A model generated the notes under the pieces. That model saw only the letters and a list, made by a program, of their open reading frames with translations, had not been told where the DNA came from and made no database searches. Positions 6,136-9,834 of a stretch of DNA of 9,834 nucleotides are shown piece after piece. This DNA is from CAZZCP01 sp964653235 (lineage in GTDB: Bacteria; Bdellovibrionota; Bdellovibrionia; Bdellovibrionales; UBA840). Location of the stretch: positions 1-9,834 of the forward strand of contig CAZZCP010000081.1 in the NCBI GenBank assembly GCA_964653235.1, read 5' to 3'. The translations under genes were made by a program, and so were the position numbers. Position 1 is the stretch's first letter. Each line of letters starts with the position of its first letter.

Positions 6136-6631
6136 AATAAATTCCTGTATTTTAGTTTATATGGTCTCTACATCATACTCAAACTCATTTCACCGAGAAC
6201 CTGGGCAAAAATATATAATAAGAGCCTTAGTAGCACATCGAATTAGGGCTAAGAGAAAAAAATGTAATTCACACCCCTTCAGCTCTATTATGAGTTAATA
6301 AGAATTCACAACGATATTTGATAAGCCGCTTGAGAAAAAAGTGAGTTCTGAAGATTGGAATGATATCATCCTTGATTTTCAATAGGCTCTTGGAATTTGC
6401 AAAAATTCAAATTTGAGCTCACTTGTCGATACGGACATTCGCATGAATTACTCCTGGAGCGAATTCGTAAACTATATCGTCGACCCCAAAAAGATCAGCA
6501 ATCATGATATTCTTAAATGAAGTAGTTTCGAAAGAACGTATTTAAGAGCGAAACCACAGCACCTTCTAGGCCAAAGAATAGTATTAAAGAAAGCAAGCCG
6601 CAAATTGCTGAAAGCTGTCTAGAATTTAAAG
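6136..6631 (+). pseudogene. Gene-poor stretch holding a coding-like frame broken by stops
   Basis: No intact gene is visible in these 496 bases. On the plus strand one frame from 6302 reads FDKPLEKKVSSEDWNDIILD, a TAG at 6383, then ALGICKNSN, SLVDTDIRMNYSWSEFVNYI, VDPKKISNHDILK and a TGA at 6518. It then stays open for another 33 codons to a TAG at 6620. The composition looks like protein rather than chance (acidic and aromatic residues spread normally), but I do not recognise the family. The left end has a stop two codons before the readable part and no start. The bases left of 6300 should contain the patatin promoter on the minus strand, for example a TATAAA-like box at 6161-6156; I see nothing else there. 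Confidence 0.35.
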
Positions 6632-7096
6632 ATGAGCTCTTTTACTGGACTTTTTATTTTTTCTTTGTGTTTTATAGCTTATGGCCAAGACTGCCAACAT
6701 ACCAATAACAGCTTTCGCTGCGTAAAATACATCAAGAACTATGATGGAGATACCATCACCGTTAATATTCCAAAAACTCACTCTTTACTAGGTAACAAGA
6801 TCTCGGTTCGTGTGCGTGGTGTTGATACCCCTGAAATTCGAACCAAAGACCCATGCGAAAAAAATCTCGGCAGAAATGCAAGAAGGCTTGTAGAGAGTTT
6901 ACTCAAAAAAGCAGAGAGAATCGATCTTGAAAATGTAGAACGCGGTAAGTACTTTCGAATTGTCGCCGATGTTGTTTTTGATGGGCGAAATTTAAAAGAG
7001 GTTCTTTTAGAGCAAAAACTAGCCATTCTCTATGATGGCAAAAAAAAGCAAGCAGTCAATTGGTGTGAGTTAGAGAGACTACCAGCGAGTGAGTGA
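6632..7096 (+). CDS. Exported thermonuclease (staphylococcal nuclease homologue)
   Basis: A 154-residue SNase-fold nuclease, which cuts DNA and RNA with calcium. By alignment with the Staphylococcus enzyme the full active set is present: calcium ligands Asp40 (YDGDT), Asp65 and Thr66, and catalytic Arg60, Glu68 (RVRGVDTPE) and Arg109 (KYFR). Cysteines 21, 30, 75 and 145 could form disulfides outside the cytoplasm. The N-terminus is a hydrophobic signal peptide ending near AYG-Q, unusual in having no Lys or Arg before the hydrophobic core. ATG 6632 is the only possible start because an in-frame TAG lies four codons upstream, though the ribosome binding site is poor. The length equals that of a bare SNase domain. 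A short GAGT repeat spans the stop codon and a terminator follows. Likely role: degrading external or periplasmic nucleic acid for nutrition. Confidence 0.92.
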   Translation: MSSFTGLFIFSLCFIAYGQDCQHTNNSFRCVKYIKNYDGDTITVNIPKTHSLLGNKISVRVRGVDTPEIRTKDPCEKNLGRNARRLVESLLKKAERIDLENVERGKYFRIVADVVFDGRNLKEVLLEQKLAILYDGKKKQAVNWCELERLPASE

Positions 7097-7110
7097 GTGA
7101 GCGGGTGAGT
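7087..7110 (+). repeat. GAGT tetranucleotide repeat across the nuclease stop codon
   Basis: Six consecutive 4-base units read GAGT, GAGT, GAGT, GAGC, GGGT, GAGT. Three are perfect and the fourth and fifth carry one change each. The nuclease stop TGA (7094-7096) lies inside the second and third units, so a change in copy number would alter only the last residues. Its right half also forms the 5' arm and loop of the terminator. Confidence 0.75.
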
Positions 7111-7131
7111 GATGCCTCCTGCTCTTTTTTT
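7099..7131 (+). terminator. Rho-independent terminator of the nuclease gene
   Basis: GAGCGGG (7099-7105) pairs with CCTGCTC (7118-7124) over 7 positions with one G-U pair and a 12-base loop, followed directly by seven T's (7125-7131). It begins 2 bases after the nuclease stop codon and separates it from the DUF4198 gene. Confidence 0.7.
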
Positions 7132-7228
7132 GAGCTTAAAAAATTTTTCGTAAATTGTTAATGATCTATTTCAAAAATTCATATATAGCTCACTCAAATT
7201 GAATTATATGAAACTGAGGTAGATTGAA

Positions 7229-8050
7229 ATGACCAGGCTTATGCATTGTATACCAGTAATATTTTTAAGCATATCACTCACTTCTTATGCACACGACTAT
7301 TGGTTTGCTCCTGAGCAATTCTATGTTGAGAAAGCTAATAAATTTCGAGTTCAATTGCTGCTTGGCGGTGACTTTAAATCCGAAGGTCATCGAGCATTGC
7401 GCGCAGACATTACTAGAAAATTTGAACTCCACACTCATGAACAAAGCCCAATCGACCTCATGAATGCTTCTTTAACCCCTAGCAAAGATGCTTACACTGA
7501 TATTTCAGTTGAAAAACCAGGTGCATACTGGCTCATTACCGAAAGAGACCCCACTTATATTGAATTCGAGGCAAAGAAATTTGAAGATTATCTCAAACAT
7601 GAAAATTTACAAAATATTATAGAAGATCGAAAAAAAAGAAAAGAAAGCAAAGAGCCTGGAAGAGAAAAATATAGCCGTAGTGTAAAAACCTATGTCTCTG
7701 TTGGGAGCGCAAAGGATGATAAAACTTGGAAAATGCGTGTACCTCAAACCATTGAAATCAATCCTCAAGTGAATCCAAGTAAAATTCAAAAAGGACAAAA
7801 TGTTTCATTTGAGGTGCTGTTTGAGTCTAAACCTCTCAAAGAGGTTTTTGTAAATGCCATGCATGCGTCAGAGAATGGAGAGGTTAAAATTCTTACTTCT
7901 CAGACCGACAAAAAAGGACTTGTTTCTTTTCAATTGAATGAACCAGGAACTTGGTTGGTTCGCTTAGTTCATATGCGCCGCTGTCTTGATTGCAGAAAGG
8001 CAAATTGGGAGAGTTTTTGGGGCGCTCTCAGCTTTGGAGTAAAACCTTGA
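7229..8050 (+). CDS. Exported DUF4198-domain protein, possible periplasmic metal-binding protein
   Basis: A 273-residue protein with a signal peptide ending LTSYA at residue 21. The mature protein would begin HDYWFAPE, matching the AH-(D/E)-x-W start typical of DUF4198. Further family features are a highly charged middle segment (about 125-145), GREKYSRSVKTYVSVG, an Ig-like repeat with KGQNVSFEVLF and ESKPLKEVFVNA, TDKKGLVSFQLNEPGTWLVR, and the C-terminal HMRRCLDC-x5-WESFWGALSF. DUF4198 proteins are periplasmic, often sit beside nickel or cobalt importers or TonB receptors, and an exposed N-terminal histidine is a known metal ligand in NikK-type members. No transporter is visible here, so metal binding is inference. 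The start ATG at 7229 has GAGGT about 8 bases upstream. It follows the nuclease terminator and so has its own promoter within 7132-7228. Confidence 0.82.
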   Translation: MTRLMHCIPVIFLSISLTSYAHDYWFAPEQFYVEKANKFRVQLLLGGDFKSEGHRALRADITRKFELHTHEQSPIDLMNASLTPSKDAYTDISVEKPGAYWLITERDPTYIEFEAKKFEDYLKHENLQNIIEDRKKRKESKEPGREKYSRSVKTYVSVGSAKDDKTWKMRVPQTIEINPQVNPSKIQKGQNVSFEVLFESKPLKEVFVNAMHASENGEVKILTSQTDKKGLVSFQLNEPGTWLVRLVHMRRCLDCRKANWESFWGALSFGVKP

Positions 8051-8126
8051 TTTTTATTATTTTGAAATCGCTTTGCAAGTAAACAATATGATTTCTACTT
8101 TGTTTTATTAATACTAAAGGCTATAT

Positions 8127-8155
8127 TTAAGAAAACTATTCTGTTAAAATATAAA
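8127..8155 (+). promoter_or_regulatory. Candidate sigma-70-type promoter for the 484-residue protein gene
   Basis: TTAAGA (8127-8132) and TATAAA (8150-8155) are separated by 17 bases, 4/6 and 5/6 matches to the standard boxes. Transcription would begin near 8162, leaving a leader of about 33 bases. Such matches occur by chance in AT-rich DNA, so this is only a candidate. Confidence 0.35.
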
Positions 8156-8194
8156 TCCGCTAGATATATCTTGCAAAATTGCTAAAATAAACAA

Positions 8195-9649
8195 ATGATG
8201 TATTTACTTTTTTTGTTTTTCCCCTTCATAGCAATAGCCCAAAGTCGAGTGCAATTGGATTGTAAAGAATGGACAAAAGAATCTGATCTTGTTCCCAATA
8301 TGCCTTGTGCTAAAGTCGGTGGAGTGAAAATACAATCGGCTAAAGATGTTGGCCTTAACTTTAATGAACAAGTAAAAATTCGCGATTATCTATTTAACAG
8401 AATCCGTTATGAAAGCCCCGTAAGATTAGGGGGAGAGCTTTTGAGCCAAGTGATTGAAGACTCTTGTCGATCTACCCAGAGAAGAAGCGGCAGAACTTTG
8501 TGTGACTCCGTACGTGATGCTCAAAAAGTCTTTCAAGCTGAATATGGAGTAACATCTTCAGGAGATCCTGTTTTACTTAAAGAAAGAGGACTAGGGCGAG
8601 GCCATGTTGCTGAGGGAAATATTCTACAAGGTCTTTTGCATACCTTACTTGAAAATCAAGAAAAGTATGACATTGATTTTGCTAGACCCCTTCTTACATG
8701 CGTAAAAGAACGTGAAGTCCAAATCGATATTGAAAGTCCAACAGGCTCAAAAAAAGTAAATGTTTACAAACCTGTATTGCAAGTACGAAAAACAGTAAAT
8801 GGTAGAGAATACTTAATTAGTTTTGAAGTTAGTTACGACCATCGACTTGGGGAGTTGAAAGTGGTTACAAGGTCTGCAGACACACCTATCATTGGATGCA
8901 ATCCTCAGATTCAAGCTTGTGAAATGGATGAAATTTTTCTTGAATACGATGAACCTATTCATTCATCAGAACTCAGAGACTTCTTTAGAGGCAAAGACTT
9001 AGAAGCAGCAGTTCAAACTGAAACCTCTTCATTAGCTATGGGTTCTGTATCACATGCCTGCTTGCATGCTCAAGAAAGAGCGGCAAGTGCCCAAGAAAAT
9101 GAATATGAATTTGATGATGATTGCGAAGATAGTGTTACACCAGATGGCTCATTTGGATCTGGAACAGCATTTGGCAGCAGTTCAAGTTTTGGTAAATCTT
9201 TAGTTCCAACGCTTATCAGCCCTAGTATTTCTTGCCCGGAGCTACTAATGTACAAAAGAGAACAAAGATTACGAAACCAATTGAAAGATCAAGAACGAGT
9301 TGAAGCAAGTATCAGCATTGACGGCGTTTGCTATGATTTATCAGACAGTTTACTCTCATTAAATTTGTTTGAACTAGAAACGAACCGTTTATCATTGACT
9401 CGAAGACCAAGAGCAACAGAGCAAAATCAAAGAACTCAAGAGGGTTTTGATTTTGGTCTAGAATACCCTATGGGCTCCACTCTTTTAGAGCTTTGCTTTG
9501 AAGAAAATGAAGAAAGTGTTTTTTGGCCAGAACCAAAACTCTCATATGACGGCTACCAATTTTGGAAACCTGCAGATGTAATAGATTCCGGAGTCTACAC
9601 TCCTATAGGGAGACAGAACAATCGTAGAGAAGAGAGGGGCTCAAGGTAG
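8195..9649 (+). CDS. Large exported cysteine-containing protein of unknown function
   Basis: A 484-residue protein that I do not recognise. It has a short signal peptide (hydrophobic from residue 3, cleavage near AIA-QS at 15/16). The mature chain has 12 cysteines (23, 38, 91, 103, 169, 235, 242, 289, 310, 347, 379, 434), an even number consistent with disulfides outside the cytoplasm. An N-terminal region to about 290 looks folded, with conserved-looking stretches such as RGLGRGHVAEGNILQGLLHT and REYLISFEVSYDHRLGELKV. A linker of low complexity follows (about 300-335: acidic, then Gly/Ser/Phe). A second region of 345-460 is rich in acidic and aromatic residues, and the last 15 residues are strongly basic. 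Translation may start at either of two adjacent ATGs at 8195 and 8198; neither has a good ribosome binding site. An inverted-repeat element starts 11 bases after the stop. Confidence 0.8.
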   Translation: MMYLLFLFFPFIAIAQSRVQLDCKEWTKESDLVPNMPCAKVGGVKIQSAKDVGLNFNEQVKIRDYLFNRIRYESPVRLGGELLSQVIEDSCRSTQRRSGRTLCDSVRDAQKVFQAEYGVTSSGDPVLLKERGLGRGHVAEGNILQGLLHTLLENQEKYDIDFARPLLTCVKEREVQIDIESPTGSKKVNVYKPVLQVRKTVNGREYLISFEVSYDHRLGELKVVTRSADTPIIGCNPQIQACEMDEIFLEYDEPIHSSELRDFFRGKDLEAAVQTETSSLAMGSVSHACLHAQERAASAQENEYEFDDDCEDSVTPDGSFGSGTAFGSSSSFGKSLVPTLISPSISCPELLMYKREQRLRNQLKDQERVEASISIDGVCYDLSDSLLSLNLFELETNRLSLTRRPRATEQNQRTQEGFDFGLEYPMGSTLLELCFEENEESVFWPEPKLSYDGYQFWKPADVIDSGVYTPIGRQNNRREERGSR

Positions 9650-9659
9650 AATTTCCAAA

Positions 9660-9830
9660 CTGCTCCCTTTTATTTCACTTCGGACCTCTGTCCGAAAGCA
9701 GGTAAATCCCTAGAATGTTTAGACTAATTTGTTCGAAATCCTTGAATTTTTGAGGCATTCTCGGACAGTTATCTTAAATGATCGAAAGTGCGGTTCAAAT
9801 ACGAAAAAAAAGTGAAATAAAAGGGAGCAG
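9660..9830. repeat. 171-bp structure bounded by perfect 21-bp inverted repeats (MITE-like element or structured RNA)
   Basis: The 21 bases at 9660-9680 (beginning CTGCTCCC) are exactly the reverse complement of those at 9810-9830 (ending GGGAGCAG). The 129 bases between contain no open frame of note but hold a 7-bp hairpin at 9679-9696 (TTCGGAC, loop CTCT, GTCCGAA). They also hold TCGGACAG at 9761-9768, which can pair with CTGTCCGA at 9688-9695 in competition with that hairpin. The size and perfect ends suit a non-autonomous mobile element. Read as RNA downstream of the 484-residue protein gene it would form one long closing stem. No target-site duplication is evident; only four bases remain to its right. 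Confidence 0.65.
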
Positions 9831-9834
9831 CTAT

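Noticed and set aside
6778..7026. Minus-strand open frame inside the nuclease gene, and similar ones at 1116-1385, 2365-2580, 4040-4321, 4637-4900, 7607-7798 and 9070-9255.
   Set aside because: All lie opposite better-supported genes or remnants and show no recognisable protein motifs.
9786..9794. AAGTGCGGT equals the core Haemophilus DNA uptake sequence.
   Set aside because: It occurs once in nearly 10 kb, whereas Haemophilus has it about every 1-2 kb, and nothing else suggests Pasteurellaceae.

Overview
This is low-GC DNA from a Gram-negative bacterium. The evidence is a kdsC-type gene for the lipopolysaccharide Kdo pathway and several proteins exported to the periplasm or beyond. AT-rich codon use, many short orphan secreted proteins, a patatin, a secreted nuclease and a DUF4340-like remnant would fit Bdellovibrionota or a related delta-type lineage. 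That placement is inference, because the window has no rRNA or other marker gene. A run of 10 N marks a scaffold gap, so this is draft sequence. || Layout. Bases 1-1311 (minus strand) hold a tight msrB-msrA-kdsC operon: two methionine sulfoxide reductases, then a Kdo-8-phosphate phosphatase cut by the window edge. msrA is broken by a one-base shift three codons after its start. Bases 1479-2038 hold an exported SPOR-like protein with a second one-base frameshift. It abuts an N-terminal relic of an IS4-family (Tn5-like) transposase at 2038-2477, which contains the N gap. Bases 2521-2860 hold a cold-shock gene with a clear terminator and a hairpin in its leader. A small, possibly ribosome-hibernation-like protein lies at 2941-3249. 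A membrane protein and an exported DsrE-like protein at 3406-4461 are probably co-transcribed. || Bases 4470-4870 (plus strand) carry the C-terminal end of a gene that has lost its start, followed by a hairpin. A complete patatin-like phospholipase is at 5014-6135 (minus). Bases 6136-6631 have no intact gene but hold a coding-like frame interrupted by stops. From 6632 the plus strand carries three exported proteins: a thermonuclease-type nuclease with its own terminator, a DUF4198 protein whose predicted mature form begins with histidine, and a 484-residue cysteine-containing protein of unknown function. A 171-bp structure with perfect 21-bp terminal inverted repeats (9660-9830) closes the window. 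|| How it fits together. msrB/msrA repair oxidised methionine, and the cold-shock and possible hibernation proteins are stress-type genes, but only msrBA-kdsC is clearly one unit. The stretch 2038-6620 shows repeated gene decay: a transposase relic, a beheaded gene and a stop-riddled frame. No recognised defence system, CRISPR, prophage or tRNA is visible. The most unusual structure is the inverted-repeat element at the right end.
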